This document shows positions 1-12,108 of a stretch of DNA of 64,000 nt, in pieces. Each line of letters starts with the position of its first letter. Within the stretch, counting starts at the first letter, position 1. The notes beneath the pieces are model-generated. The model did no database searches. It was not told the DNA's origin and saw nothing but the letters and a program-made list of their open reading frames with translations. Location of the stretch: contig CM066729.1 in assembly GCA_033961575.1 (NCBI GenBank), forward strand, positions 30,042,501 to 30,106,500. Reading direction: 5' to 3'. Origin of the DNA: Aselliscus stoliczkanus (taxonomy: Eukaryota; Chordata; Mammalia; Chiroptera; Hipposideridae). The translations under genes were made by a program, and so were the position numbers.

Positions 1-1100
1 GCTGGCCATGATGTTTCTCACCTTTGACCCTTGTTTCATGAGTCCTGTTGGGTTGGGAACACAGGGGGCAGCTGCTAGTGGCCTACTGACAGCATCCCAG
101 AAGCTATACTACTGAGACCATCCATCCCTCTGATTGGCCCACTCCTCCTCCTTTCTCTTTGCAGCATTCCTTAGCAGGGTAAACAGCGCCATTTCAGCAA
201 TTTTAAAGGTGACTTCCAATAAAATCTGTATGCAGATTTACTTCAGGGCTGGTAGGCTGAGCTATAAATTTACACCAGGTCAACCATGGAAAGCCCTTCA
301 ATTAAAAAAGAGGAAAGAAAATACAGAAAGTAAACTTTCCATCAGCATTTACCTCTGGATGAAAAGTCATTTGAGTTTTTTTCATTTTTCTTTTCCTCTT
401 TCTTTTTTTTTTTTTTTTATGTGAAGCTTTTTCTTCTTCTTCTCTCCTCTTTTTTAATGCAAAAGGGAAAAAATGCCCATGAAGAGCAACTGACTGGGGA
501 ATTTCAATAGCCTGGAAATAAAGAGAAATCCTCAGTGCTGCAAACCATGGCTTTGCATGGACCCCTTCCATGCTCTGGGCTGCAAACACGCACGCCTGAC
601 AGCCTTCACCTCTCGGGTGCAATTTGAAGCGCTGCCACTGGTGCTCCCCACCCCTCACTTAGGAGAACTGAGGGATTAGCAGAGCCTGAGGCAGAAACCC
701 CTCTGAGCCTCCAGCATCAGTGCCTTGGAAGGCTTTCTTCTCTTTCTTTCAAACCTGGGTACCCATCTCTTTCAAGGAACACTGTTCTCCATCCCCATAA
801 ATGGGTAACCTTTGGGCTCTGCCAAACAAGGACTGCAGATTGCTTCGTACGTTTTATTTGCCAAGAATTTATTGGAGCCCATAAAACAAATTTCTGTGGC
901 TGGGAAACCGTACCCTTTCTGTTTGTTGGTATTGTTGTTTTTAATCTAGGCTGCAGTCCAAAAATTTGCAGCATGAGTGAATTGTTATGCTCTGCTTTCT
1001 AGTTTTATTTGGCCTGGAGAAAGCAAACAAATGGCAGTGCATAGTGTAACATTGCGTATTAGAGGTTGCTGGTGTTTGGTGTTTGCCTTATCGTCTTCAA
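1..1100. other. unique non-coding sequence with a polypyrimidine tract
   Basis: No gene or clear interspersed repeat is visible. A strongly pyrimidine-rich stretch (about 365-457) includes an uninterrupted T run near 401-418 and TTC triplets. Open frames here are short and partly made of this low-complexity tract. The section at about 160-300 is AT-balanced, non-repetitive and has a conserved non-coding look, but that is only an impression. Confidence 0.5.
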
Positions 1101-1219
1101 AATAAAGTCTTAAAAAGGGGCAATACTAAAACATTAATTTTGTGGTGTATAAAACAGTTCTTTGCCAAGTAGCGAAAGCATTGATACAATCAAATTTATC
1201 TTTGTAACTACACTGTATC

Positions 1220-1385
1220 TAGGTAAATGGAAGATATGCTTATTCCATTTTATAGATGGGTATACTGACTGGGTCCAGGACCCATCCATCTAAGGCCACA
1301 CACTGTAGGGTCACAAAATCAGCCTGCAGCGGTTCAGCATCCATCGCTGTCCCAGGGTCCTCACCCTTGGTACTCTCTCCCTGCT
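1220..1385 (-). repeat. MIR-like SINE fragment, old
   Basis: The order 'attttatagatgggtatact', 'ggccacacactgtagggtca', then a degraded 'cagcctgcagcggttcagca' segment matches the reverse complement of the MIR core (ATTTTACAGATGAGGAAACT ... GGTCACACAGC). Heavily diverged. Confidence 0.45.
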
Positions 1386-1389
1386 TTAT

Positions 1390-3480
1390 AGGATGTTGGA
1401 GATCAATTTAATTTTGAAGCATAATATTTCATGTGAAAGCTACTCTAGGCAAAAATCTTTGACCACACCCTATTCATTTTCCAACTATTAAAATGCATCA
1501 CTGAGTAGTCCATATTTACCAGAGCTTTTGCTTTAGTTCAGAAGAGAAATTGAATACTAGTGGGGAGGATAAAAATGGCACTGAGAACTGCTTGTTTCTG
1601 TGACATGGCATGTTCTTTTGAAGATTTAATTCATCTGGAAATGATGATCCACATTCATGCTGTTTCAACTGGGGATGGGAATAGAGAATTGCAGGTGTCA
1701 GTGATTTTTGGTGACAGGAAAGATGTACGACAAAAGTAACATAGCAACCATGTCCCTTCTCTGCTTTCATGCCTGAACTCTTTCAAGTGACCTGACTCTG
1801 TAATTCTTGGGGGAGGAGACACTTTGCAGGATGTTGTGAAGGGGGACCACTGGAGGCAGAGAACATGCTATGAACTGTGTCCTGCTGAGCTCAGGCCTCA
1901 CACCTGGCACGTTCTGTGTGATTGTGGGTGTGTGGTACCTGTGGGTGGCCTGCTGGGTGTCAAGAGTGCTGGTCCTGTCAAGAAAGTAACAGAACCAGGG
2001 AGGAGCATGAGCAACGCCTTTTCTTTCCATGATTATAGCCTCGGGCTTCATTTAAAAACAAAACAAAACAAAACAAAACCTTCTTATCATGGCATCCTTT
2101 AAACTACCTAAGCATGGAATTAGCCTGGCAATCCGATTGTGTTGGCTTGCATTTCATTGTATTGTATTGCATTGTATTTTCTGCTATTGGCACAGTGTAT
2201 CACATTTTAATATGCTTTTTTAAGGAAGCAAATGCCCACTGAGTCACCTGTTCCTCACTGTGATCAGAAGGGAAGCACAGTGGTGCAGTGACGAGGAACA
2301 CTAGTGGATGTGTAGCATCCTATCACCGGCAGATGTGTCCCACACTGTCACCTAAAGCCATGGAGGCTCATGGGAGGAAGTTTCCACAGAAGATAGAAAA
2401 GTAACGAGAGGGCAGGAATCAACAAGAGGTATGCATCCTCCAAAGAAGCAATAACTGTGTCAACCCCAAGTGCACTATAAATACCATAATGACAGAGAAT
2501 TTGAGAATTTCCAGCAGAAACACAAGACTGCTTCCTTTCTGAGTACTTGGCTGAAGGACCCAGGGCTTCTGGCGGCAGAAGAGTGATTCACAGGCACTGA
2601 GAATTTTGAATCTTTGGAATTCCCCTTTTCAGTATAACTCAAATAGCTCCAACTCTTTCTTTCTTTCATGTTATCCTCTGGCACCTGGAGTAAAGTCAGT
2701 TCAGGGTGAAACCATTGTGTTCCCCAGCAAGGTTGCTAATCCTTTCATTTTCTAATAGGATAACAACTATATTTGCTTCTTTTTAAAGCGACAGCTGAAG
2801 CAGAAAGGGTGTGCATGTGTATTTCACTAAGGACATCAGTGTCCCAGCTGCAGAGTCCCCAGCACAGCCTCTGACCCTTCCCATCATCGCAGCAGCTTCT
2901 CATTTTAGCACAGAGGTGAAAAAGTAAACAGCTCCAGAGATTTGGACCAAGACCCCAGAGCAGCTCTGTTTCCTGTTAGCCTCCCCAGAACCCCTCTCTG
3001 CCTCAGGCTTGGACCTAGCAAGCTGACATTGTGCTTCCTACGCGGGCAGTGAGCCACCGGAACACACTGGCAGGGCACAGCTGACCAGACACTAATGGGG
3101 CCACGGGAGGCACGAGTCCAAGCCCACAACAGCAACACATCTGTCAGCCTGAACAGCCCCACTCCAGGTTCAAGGGCTCTGCCAATTCCAGTCTAGTAGA
3201 ATTATATAAACAATAGCTGCTCTAGGCACAGAAAAGGTGCTCGATCTGAAAGGCAATGCTGTTTATTTCTGATGATTTTCCTGGAAGCTGGATATAGTTT
3301 ATTTCACAGAGTAATATATTAGGCTTAGAGTATAGCTGGAATTCTCTTTCTTCCAAGATCTTAAAGACCTTTGTAATGTCATTAATCCTCATGAGTGGAT
3401 TTGACTCAACAATCCCAAATATAAGAATTTCTTGTGAGGGAATAATGCAAATGGAGGAAATATATGTGGAAATATGTATA
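1390..3480. other. non-coding sequence with small simple repeats
   Basis: No exon or structured RNA recognised. It holds an (AAAAC)n run at about 2053-2080 and an imperfect (TTGTA)n run at about 2152-2180. Open frames of 60-95 codons on both strands overlap each other and resemble nothing known. Confidence 0.5.
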
Positions 3481-3484
3481 TATA

Positions 3485-4064
3485 CAGAGAGTGGCAAAAA
3501 AATGTATACACATTTTAAGAAGGAAAAAACTGTATTAAAATTCTAATATTCAATATATACCGATAACAAACGATGAACACAAGCCATATTTGACTTAGGC
3601 ACTTACAAGAGGTGCTCAAAGTGGTAGACGTCTGCGGCGAGTGTGTGAACTGTCCCAGCCCCACAGCAGAAGCAGGACTTGTTGCTGTGCGAGGCCTCCC
3701 AGATTTCCCGTGTGCACATCACACCCAGTATCATATGTCTCAAACTTACCACTAATGCGTGCAGTTGTTAGGCGTGTTGGAGACTCTGTTGCAGACTCAT
3801 GTCTCCACTGTTGTTGTACTTCCACAACATTCTCGAATTTCAAATACCACTTCACAATGGTCTTGTGCTCCTCAAATGACAATTATGCTTCTGCCATTTT
3901 CTTTGACTGTCCTGTCTGTCCCATGGTGACACCAGCATTCATTTGATTGATGCCATCTTTTGAACAAATGTCATACTACACATTGCTACCATAATTCAAT
4001 TCAACTTTGAAAAGTAATACATACATAACATCTCTTAAAATGTGTATACATTTTTGGCACCCTG
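3485..4064 (-). mobile_element. mariner-type transposon, internally deleted copy
   Basis: About 580 bp bounded by inverted repeats. The left end starts CAGAGAGTGGCAAAAAAATG and the right end is the reverse complement of CAGGGTGCCAAAAATGTATA. Both continue into TACACATTTTAAGA. A TA precedes the left end and a TA lies one base beyond the right end, consistent with a mariner TA target duplication. The minus-strand frame inside encodes the start of a transposase and then jumps near the conserved 3' part (positions 3606-3627), so most of the catalytic region has been lost. A second copy of the same 5' sequence lies at 43821-43991 and a third terminus at about 44770-44838. Confidence 0.8.
3616..3882 (-). 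pseudogene. N-terminal transposase remnant (helix-turn-helix part)
   Basis: An 88-codon frame in the deleted mariner. Its first 55 or so residues (MSFEEHKTIVKWYLKFENVV..., then SPTRLTTARISGKFETYDT) resemble the helix-turn-helix region, DUF4817-like, found at the N-terminus of some Tc1/mariner transposases; this comparison is from memory. After about residue 60 the reading degenerates into Q/L/W- and R-rich sequence, consistent with a frameshift. No catalytic aspartates are present. It cannot encode an active transposase, although the DNA-binding part might once have been expressed. Confidence 0.6.
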
Positions 4065-4097
4065 ATATATAGATAGATATAGATATAGATATAGATA
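4064..4097. repeat. (GATATA)n microsatellite
   Basis: An imperfect ATAGAT/GATATA array directly abutting the right end of the mariner copy. Confidence 0.8.
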
Positions 4098-4164
4098 AAA
4101 TTATAAAATTTCATATATCTAGAAATATATAAATATTCAAAGATGTTCCTTATATTGTTATCTT

Positions 4165-4530
4165 AAGCTTAGAAACAGCCCTAATGCCCTTTATTAGGAA
4201 AACATTCACTGAACCACAATAAAATCTCTCAATTGAATAATGTTCAGTCATTACAAATAATACATTTGAAGCTATAGTAGACTTGAAAATGTTCATGATG
4301 TAATAAGTTTTTAAAAAGAAAAATGCAAAATGGTTTTTATACTGTGGATACCTTTTGTGAAAATAATAAATGCATATGGACAAGACCTGAAAGGAAGTGA
4401 GAAAAAAGTGGAGGCAAAAATTATTTACTTATAAGAATGGGAAACTTGAGAAGTATATACCTCTTTTTCTTAAGTGTTTATTTAATGTCATTATAATTTT
4501 GTTTGAGTAGCAAAAGAGCAACTTAAAAAA
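4165..4530 (+). repeat. L1 (old, L1M-type) 3' fragment
   Basis: The order of motifs follows the 3' end of old L1 elements on the plus strand: 'cctaatgccctttattagg', an AT-rich stretch with 'aatgttcagtcattacaaat', then 'gatgtaataagtttttaaaa' and a late 'tttttcttaagtgtttattt'. Diverged; boundaries approximate. Confidence 0.45.
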
Positions 4531-5049
4531 GAATAGTTTCTTACTTTAAATGGCAACTGCTCCCTATTATACATTATCTTTAGTGGGAAATGTCAGGAAC
4601 ACACTCCAGGGTTCTGTGAGAGTCTGACTTTTTCAAAGGTGTAAAATTTGGAAGGTTTTGGGTTGAAAAATCCCTCAGAGAGAATATAGTGTATCCCATA
4701 AACCCTTCTGGAGACACATCTAAGCTCTGCCTTGATTTGAAAAAAATGGACTCTACCCTCACCCCACACTTTCTTCCACAAGGACCGGACACACCTTTGG
4801 GATGCTAGGCCTCTAAGCAGTCTTCTCCCACTCCCACTGCCTTCCCCACCTGAGTCTGAACCTCTTGGTTGTAGGATAATCAGGATGCTCCTATGAGGCA
4901 TCAATTAGATGTTTCCAAGTTAATGTGTAAGAAAGCAATCAAAGCACAACTGGTCACTGAGCATCTGAGATGTCAAAGGCACTTTGTGAAATATTGTGTA
5001 TGGTGCTACCTCCTAAGAAACAAGCATTAACTATGCATTATCATATTTG
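4531..5049. other. unique non-coding sequence
   Basis: Nothing recognised. The 70- and 103-codon minus-strand frames at 4580-4904 overlap each other and have no familiar motif. Confidence 0.4.
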
Positions 5050-5195
5050 ATCCTTAAAGCAACCCTCTAAGATACATGCTGTGAATAGCCCCATATTACA
5101 GATTAAGAATCTGAGATTTAAAGATTAATCAGCTGTTAAATGGAATTAGAATGAAGTAGCCTATGGTTCCAAAGCCATACTCTAACAGGCCTAAT
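5050..5195 (-). repeat. MIR-like SINE fragment
   Basis: 'ccatattacagattaagaat' followed by 'ctgagatttaaagattaatc' and a later 'ccaaagccatactctaacag' correspond in order to the reverse complement of MIR. Diverged. Confidence 0.5.
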
Positions 5196-6077
5196 TTCTC
5201 TTTCTTTCTGAGTGCTCATCCAGGTACTTTTTAACTTCTTACCTCAAAGCCATGAGGCTTTCCCTAAATAAGCCAGTGATTTCCTTTAACTTGCAAATGT
5301 GTAACATGAACCATGAACTGGGGGCCCTGTAGAACAGGGTCCAGATCCTTCCAGCATTGAGGTGACCTGTATCCAGGACAAACAACTCCTGCAGGAGAAT
5401 TAGAGAGAAACCATGCAGAGAGCAGGAAGCTGGCAGAAGGCAGAATAATAGCTTGCTGCAGGGATATGTGTTTCACCGAAAATTCATAGGCCATGGACTC
5501 ACCCATGTAAAATGTGATGCCCAAAGCTATAGAGATTGGAGGTGGAAGATAGATAGGGACCTACTTACCCAGAGATCAAAAAGACAGCTACAAATAATAG
5601 CTCAATTTGGACCAAGGAAGCAACCTTGAGGTAAGAATCACTAATAAGAACCACCATCCAGAGGCTTGGGCCCTTAAGGAAGGGCTAGAAGAAGCGCCTT
5701 CAGACAAAAAGTGTGTGGGCCACAGTGCTTGAGGGGCTGGATTTGGGGCTTTGGCAAAGCTCCCTGAGTAGCTTGAGTGTACACTCGCAGCTTCTGCTGG
5801 GTGCAAGGTGTGTACCTCTAAAACCTTCACAACCAGGGTTAGAGTGGGCCCTGTACTTGAGCCAACACTGTGTTTTAGGCTTTGGAATAAAAAGGAGTGT
5901 GGAAGACGAAGAGACAGAGAAGGCAAGAACATGGGAACAGGAGTTTTGATAGAGAAGGTTGTCCTTTGAGTGGAAACAATAAAGGGAAACTGAAAATGAT
6001 TCAGTGACAGCCCGGGCTCTGGGACCTTTGCCCTGGGTCCCTGTGGACCGGGTTTGTGCAAGGCAGTGTGGCGAACA
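5196..6077. other. non-coding sequence holding the longest open frame
   Basis: The longest open frame of the window (259 codons, minus strand, 5588-6367) spans most of this stretch and the MIR at 6078-6285. The translation has no domain, signal peptide or regular composition, and its 5' third is MIR antisense, so I treat it as chance. Nothing else recognised. Confidence 0.55.
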
Positions 6078-6285
6078 AAGCATGGGCCCTGGAGCCAAGA
6101 GAGACTGGGTTCAGGTCCTAAATTGCCCACTTCCTTGCAGTGTGACCTTAGCAAAGTCACTCTGAGTCTCTGAACCTGCATTTCCTCATCTGTAGAATGA
6201 GACCAACCATTCTTGCCTCCGAATGGTGTTGTGTGAGGCATCAAGTATACAAAATACCAGAAATATAAGTACTCAGCAAATTTAG
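6078..6285 (+). repeat. MIR SINE
   Basis: Clear plus-strand MIR: 'gactgggttcaggtcctaaa', 'tgtgaccttagcaaagtcac', 'cctgcatttcctcatctgta' and a 3' part 'aagtactcagcaaa' occur in the right order and spacing. Confidence 0.8.
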
Positions 6286-8049
6286 GCCTCTCTCCTCTTT
6301 CCTTTTGAGAGTCACCCTTATTAACCAGGAGACTCACCAGACCAGTCAGAATAGCATTATATTTCAAATATGGTGTTCAAGAGCCCACAGTAATGGGATT
6401 CTCCAATTTTGTTTCTCAAAGAACATTAAAGGTGACTAAAATACTAAATGTTCTTTTTTATTCTCTTTCTTTCCCTCCCACCCAGAGGCGTGCTGAATTT
6501 CTCCAGCCAGTTGACCTCACATTGGTAGCTGTAGTCACCCATGGTGGGAGTATTTACACCATGGAACTTGGCAAATGTTACAGATCAAGGCTCTTTTTGG
6601 TTTCCAGAGAGCTAGCTGGGTTATCAGCACACCACAACTCCGACCTCACTGCTGCTCCAAAGCCATTCTCCTTAGCTCTCAACTTCTCCCCGCCACCTAC
6701 CCCCAGAAGAAACTCCTTTACTCACAAGCTTCACAGCTTCCTCCCTGCTCCACTCCCCTCCTTCTGCCTCAGACTTGAACATGGAGACCCACTGTGCTTC
6801 TCCCCAGACATGGCGGACAGAAGAGAACACAGGCAAAGGCAGGACTGTCTGTGGTGAACTAGGAGAGAGTTGCTGTCAGACTGCGACTAACTCCTGGGTT
6901 AATGGTTGTTATCCTTCTAGAAGAGTTTGACAGGGGCACGGATCACGGTTACTCTGTACAAGCTTGTCCCACTTTCTAACATTAGGGCTAAAGGATACTC
7001 CACTCTGGAGCCCAACCCAGAGTTTTTTGCCTTAAAAAAAAAAAATCAAAGGAAGCAACTTGCTTATTTTGTGAATGAGGCTTGCTGAGTCCATCTTTAC
7101 ATTCACTTCCAGGGCCATGTCCCTTATAGCCACTGCCTGGCATCTGTGGTTCCTGCCTATGTTTCTTGGAGGGCCAGACATGACTTGACCAACTCAGTGG
7201 TCCACCAGGGCTCATGGGTGGCATGAGTGACCCATTATACTATATAATAATAAACTCAAGAGGTTAAAACCCAAGAGAAGGAGGGCCACCACCCAAAGCT
7301 TAACTAGCAAATAGTTTGCCTGGAGATGTCCCTAATAGTTTGCTTTTTCACACTCAGGCCAAACCAGCGAGACCATCCACTTGCAAAGGGTGAGTGCCAT
7401 GTGGTCCTCTCCTGAGGTCCCTGAGAAAGCTTGTCTCCTACGTTGTATTTCTTTCCTCCCTTTTGTACATACCTTGTAATTGGCAAGTGTCCCAGGCAAG
7501 ACAGCACTGGCAGTCAGCTGTCATTTGGCATTGAGATTTTTGTAATTAATAGTAAAATTCCAGACCATGAGTTTTTCAGAGCCACTGTGGGAGCAAAGAA
7601 TCTCCTAAGTCCTTCTAAAAGATTTATTTTTTTTTTTTCCTCAAACTACATGGTGAGGCAAATATAGTTAATCCACAGGGATGGCCTCAGGCAGAGGGAA
7701 CCCAGAAAAGCAGCATTTATGATATTTGATGCTCACTCTATGACAAACCCTGTTTTAGGCACAGTACCTCATTCAATCCTCACAGCAAACAGACAAGGAA
7801 AATACTATTCTAAAAGAAAAACACACTCCTGTGTGTGTCCCCTTTACTCTCACACTATTCTATACCACTGCCTCACTTCTGACACCAGATGTGTGGATTT
7901 CCTACACATCAGGCAATTTTGCAGTGCTAGGTGGGTGTCCTATAGTTTAACTCAATTCTGATGCTATCTTCCTGGAGTTCGCGTCCGATCTCACAGGTAA
8001 AGAAGGGCTCAGTCCCACAAGGCTGCCCCCACTGCACCTCAAATGCCAG
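6286..8049. other. unique non-coding sequence
   Basis: No gene recognised. A 154-codon frame at 6393-6857 (plus) is Ser/Pro/Leu-rich without a motif. A short MIR-like stretch is possible at about 7710-7810 ('acctcattcaatcctcacag'). A-runs at 7034-7045 and T-runs at 7627-7639 are the only simple sequence. Confidence 0.45.
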
Positions 8050-8710
8050 CCACAAGTCCAGGTTCTTATCTGTGCGTCGTCTGTAAATCGGGGCTTCCCA
8101 AGATCTCTGCCTTGGGTTCAAATAATTTGTTTGAGCAGCACACAGAACTCAGGAAACCAGCTTATTTACTAGGTTATCTGTTTATTATAAAAGGATATAA
8201 GTCAGGAACAGCCAGATGGAAGAGATGCAGAAGGCAAGGTGTCAGGAAAGGGACATGGGAGCTTCTGTGTCCTCTGAGCACAGTACTCTCCCAGCATCTC
8301 CACATGTTAGTCAACCCAGAAGCTCTCCTAACTGCCCTGTTAGGTTTTTATGGAGGTTTCATTACATGGGTGTGATTGATTAAATAGCTGGCCGGTACTG
8401 ATTGAACTCATTCTCCAGTCCCTCTCTCCTCCCCAGAGATTGGGGAGTGGGGCTGAAAGTTCCAACCCTCTAATCACTTGGTTGGTTCCCCTGGCAACCA
8501 GGCACCCTCCTTCAGGGCCTTCCAAAAATCACCCCATTAACATAAACTCTGGTGTGGTTGAAAGGGGCTTGTTATGAATAACAAAAGACAGATGCTCTTT
8601 CCACTTTCACTGCTCTTGTCGCTTAGGAATTTCCATAGGAAACCATAGGGAAAAAAAGTTTTAGAAGCTCTCTACCAGAACTAGGAACAAAAACCAAATA
8701 TATATTTCTT
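8050..8710 (-). repeat. old LTR-like retroelement fragment
   Basis: I recognise this as a mammal-wide repeat whose forward sense is the minus strand. It contains, as read on the plus strand, 'agcacacagaactcaggaaa', 'ctgtttattataaaaggata', 'gttggttcccctggcaacca' and a terminal 'accaaatatatatttcttga'. The reversed AATAAA-like signal near 8182-8190 suggests an LTR-type end. I cannot name the family with certainty. Confidence 0.5.
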
Positions 8711-8724
8711 GATGTAAGTCACAC

Positions 8725-8895
8725 ATCACAACTATTATAGTCCCCATTTTACACGTGAACAAAGCAAGGCTCAAAGCCATGAAACAATTGCCCATGAGCT
8801 AACAGCTGGTTGGTTGGTGGTTAAGCCAGGATTTGCACCTCAGTCCATCTGATGTAGAACCCATGTTCTTCCCACTAAGGTGTGCTGTGCTGCCT
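8725..8895 (-). repeat. MIR SINE
   Basis: Reverse-complement MIR features in order: 'ccccattttacacgtgaaca', 'caaggctcaaagccatgaaa', 'taacagctggttgg', 'aagccaggatttgcacctca', 'gaacccatgttcttcccact'. Confidence 0.75.
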
Positions 8896-9374
8896 ATACA
8901 GGAGTTCATCACCTAGTGAGAAGGGCCTGGCCAGGTGGAGCTTATGATGGAGAAAATGCTGTCCTTAGCGGGGAGTCAAAATCTATGTTGTTGACTGGCA
9001 AAAATAACTCCAAATAATCCACAAAAGAAAACATTTTTTTTCTGGAAAAGAAAAAGAAACAAAAACCACCCCTGCAGTGTGAGAATGCACACTTCCGACA
9101 CGGGGCTGCAACCGACCGCCCACCTGAAGAAAAAGGACTCTCTTTCCAAGAGGGCTATTCCCATTTATTATAGTCCCTCCCCCAGAAACTACCACAAAGT
9201 TAACAGGGAAGTCAGGATTACAGAGTTAACAAGGGGCCCAGCTTCACCCACAGTCCTCCCAGCTCCATGGTGAAGCATCCTAAGATGCCAGTTCACATTT
9301 ATCGGTGTGAACCAGAACTCCTGTGCCCAGTATTTGCAGCAGAGCAAAACTCATCTAAAGCACAACCTGAGCAG
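8896..9374. other. non-coding sequence of unknown origin
   Basis: No gene. The part at 9050-9270 is less AT-rich and may belong to an old retroelement adjoining the L1 on its right, but I could not assign it. Confidence 0.35.
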
Positions 9375-9945
9375 CGGAATACAATTCCACTCCTAGGTGT
9401 GTACCCAAATGACTTGAAACCAGGAACTCAGACAGATACTTGTAGACCAGTGTTCACTGCAGTACTGTTTACAACAGCAAAAAGGTGAAAACAACTCCAG
9501 TATCCATCAGCAGATGAGTAAACAAAATGTGGTAAGTACATTCAATGGAATAATATTCAGCTATAAGAGAGGAATGAAGTTCCGATACATGCTGCAGCAT
9601 GGATACACTTTGAAAACATTATGCTAATCAAATAAGCCAGACACAAAAGGACAAATATTGTATGATTCCACTTGTATGAACTATTTAGAATAGGCAAATT
9701 CTTCGAGACAGAAAGTAGAAGAGAGGTTACCAGGAGCCAGAGAGAGCAGGAGATAAAAAGAGTTACTGCTTAATGATTACAGAGTTTCTTTCTGTTGGGG
9801 AATGATGAAAAAATTCTGGGCATAGATGATGGTGATGGTAACACAACATTGTGAGTACACTTAATGCCACTGAATGGTTATACTTAAACAAAGTTAAAAA
9901 GTAAATTTTATTTTATGTGTATTTTACTACAGTAAAAAAGCCTTG
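9375..9945 (+). repeat. L1 3' end (ORF2 tail and 3' UTR)
   Basis: Follows the 3' end of mammalian L1: 'aattccactcctaggtgtgt' (end of ORF2), 'caatggaataatattcagct', 'tatgattccacttgtatgaa', 'ctgggcatagatgatggtga', 'acacaacattgtgagtacac' and 'aatgccactgaatggttata'. It is 5'-truncated and has many changes, so it is an old insertion. No intact reading frame is left. Confidence 0.8.
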
Positions 9946-10016
9946 TTTAAAGATAAAGCAGAAAAAAAAGTCATTGAAAAGATATCTCAAAATCTTAATG
10001 GTCCTCTCTGGGTGGC

Positions 10017-10020
<4 letters not shown>

Positions 10021-10066
<46 letters not shown>

Positions 10067-10133
10067 GTCTCTCTGTCTCTCTCTCTCCCCCCGCCCCCTC
10101 ACTCCCTCCCTCTCTCTCTCTCTTCCCCCACCC
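10021..10133. repeat. (CT)n microsatellite
   Basis: A near-perfect CT array from 10021 to about 10087 that decays into a C-rich tract (CCCCCCGCCCCC) and short TC runs. It generates long Ser-Leu dipeptide open frames on the plus strand that are artefacts. Confidence 0.95.
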
Positions 10134-10181
10134 CTTATTGGCATTCTCTAATTTTCCTTATTGCATATGTATTCCATATCT

Positions 10182-10206
10182 AAAAACAAACAAACAAACA
10201 AAAACA
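10182..10206. repeat. (AAAC)n microsatellite
   Basis: Six tandem AAAC units directly after 'ccatatct'. Confidence 0.85.
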
Positions 10207-12108
10207 CAACTCTAAGTTTTACTTTTCAAAAGAAAGGAAGGGACAAAGCCAATATGGTAAGATTTTACAACTCGATGCTTTATCTATTTACAATACATCT
10301 TCAGAATGCAGACACCATGTGGTTTTTACCAGGCCTGGCAACAACCTTGCATCTGGCTTGTTTGGATATGGCTGTGTATCTTCTTGCCCTGGGAAACCTC
10401 TCCTGGAAGGGGTGCGATTGTTCTGCTCATTCTGTGGAACTTCAGCTCTGTGCTGCAACCCCACACAGGACAAGACACCCGCAGTCTCCAGCTTCAAAGA
10501 GGCACTTCTCCCTTGGAACGCGGCTGCCCAGCTGGCCTGGCAGACTCTGCAGAGATGAGAAGAGTCCGACAGAAACCCTCCAGTAGAGAGGAGGATGGGT
10601 GGAAACACCAGCAAGTTTCTTCCCAGGACCTCCTCTCACAGCACTGCCAACACCTCACGGGAAGCCTTCTCCCCTTCTTCTGCTTTCTGCCCTTGATCTT
10701 TTAGAAAGATGAAGTAAAATCAGGGAAAGCAGAGAAGCTAGTTTTGTTGTCTTGGTTAACTAGTCTCTGCTGCTCTCCCCTTTGTATGTGGGAGAGAAAA
10801 CACAAACAGTACTGTTGCCATATCTCTCAAAATTGGAACCAAAGGTTTGGAAATGGCCCCTGCCTCGGAATTAGATCCTCAGGCGCTGCTGGGGCGCTGC
10901 TAGTTTGCCCAGGGGTTTGCCCTGATCTGGTTTGACTGAGGAACCACCTGAACCGCTAGGGGAAGAGGAAGGTGTGGTCAGCGCCCATCATATCTGTGAT
11001 GTGTGCTAAGGGGGCTCACCACATTTCAGGGAGACAGGTTGAAACTGCAAGTCAGAGAGCTGTGCATGTCCTTCATTTGAAATTCTCTTAACTGTTAATG
11101 GGCACATGTGTGTGGCTTCTAAACAAGGCACTGAGGATAAAAATTGCCATTTCTCTGGGGATTGTGCCCAGAAGCTTAAATCTGGATGTAGTTCAGTCAT
11201 CCAGTATGGCACCAACATGAAAGACTTCTCCTATGTCTGAGAAAACTCTTGGCCACACCCGAGAATTTCATTCTTTTATTTTCAACCTCTGAGATTCTGG
11301 GATTTCAGAATTGAACTAAGAGTTGTGCACAGAAAATGTTAACACTAAACTCTCATTTTCCACATGTTTTTCTCCTTTGCAATATCCAACTTCCTACCGC
11401 AGTGACCTACTCGTATACATATACAATGTATGCAGAAGTTTATCCTCTAGGGATACTGAAATGGAGATTTTGGGGTTCTGGGACTCAACGGTGCGCTAGA
11501 GACAGCACTTAAGGGCTTACAAGAGCCAATTGTTCACATCTCTTCCCAACTCTGTTCACACATTCACATCATGTTTGGTAGCTTGAAATCAGCCAAGGGA
11601 GAGTATTTACACACAAAAATTAGCAAAAACTAGAAATTGGGGTGAGTTTTTGTTTGTTTTTGGAGGACACGTGTAAAAAGCTCAAACTAAAAACAGAAAG
11701 ATTAAGTTTAAATCAGAGTATTGATGATAGAAACCTGAAACCAACCTCATCCCCTTTCCCAGCCCAAGAATGCAGCAACCAGACATGCACTACAGGACAG
11801 GCAGTTAGTGTATCTCTGGAAAACAAAATGGCCCCAGAGATAAAGGCCTATAGTTACTATAATTTGGGTCCCTAACAAACAAAAACAGCTGATGGTCAGT
11901 AAGTCCCACAAGATTTTCAAGTATCTCTTTTTGGTTCCTTATTTTAATTATGAACTTTCATCCAAATTTTATCAGAGATTTGTGGAAAACCCCCAACATG
12001 AAAGCAATCAAAACATATTTAAAAGAGGAAACACAGAATTAGGAAAGCAAGGAAATACTCACAAAAATAGATGCTATTGCAACCATAGATTTAGAATAGT
12101 AGGTTGCT
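10207..12108. other. unique non-coding sequence
   Basis: No gene or certain repeat. Several overlapping open frames of 65-141 codons occur at 10161-10704 on both strands, partly a consequence of higher GC; none has a recognisable domain or plausible splice context I could defend. Confidence 0.45.

Noticed and set aside
5588..6367. Longest open frame (259 codons, minus strand) as a gene
   Set aside because: Its 5' third is MIR antisense, it has no domain, signal peptide or membrane pattern, and a chance frame of this length is expected in 64 kb of six-frame sequence.
9917..10215. Ser-Leu repeat proteins from frames on the plus strand
   Set aside because: They are translations of a CT microsatellite in different phases.
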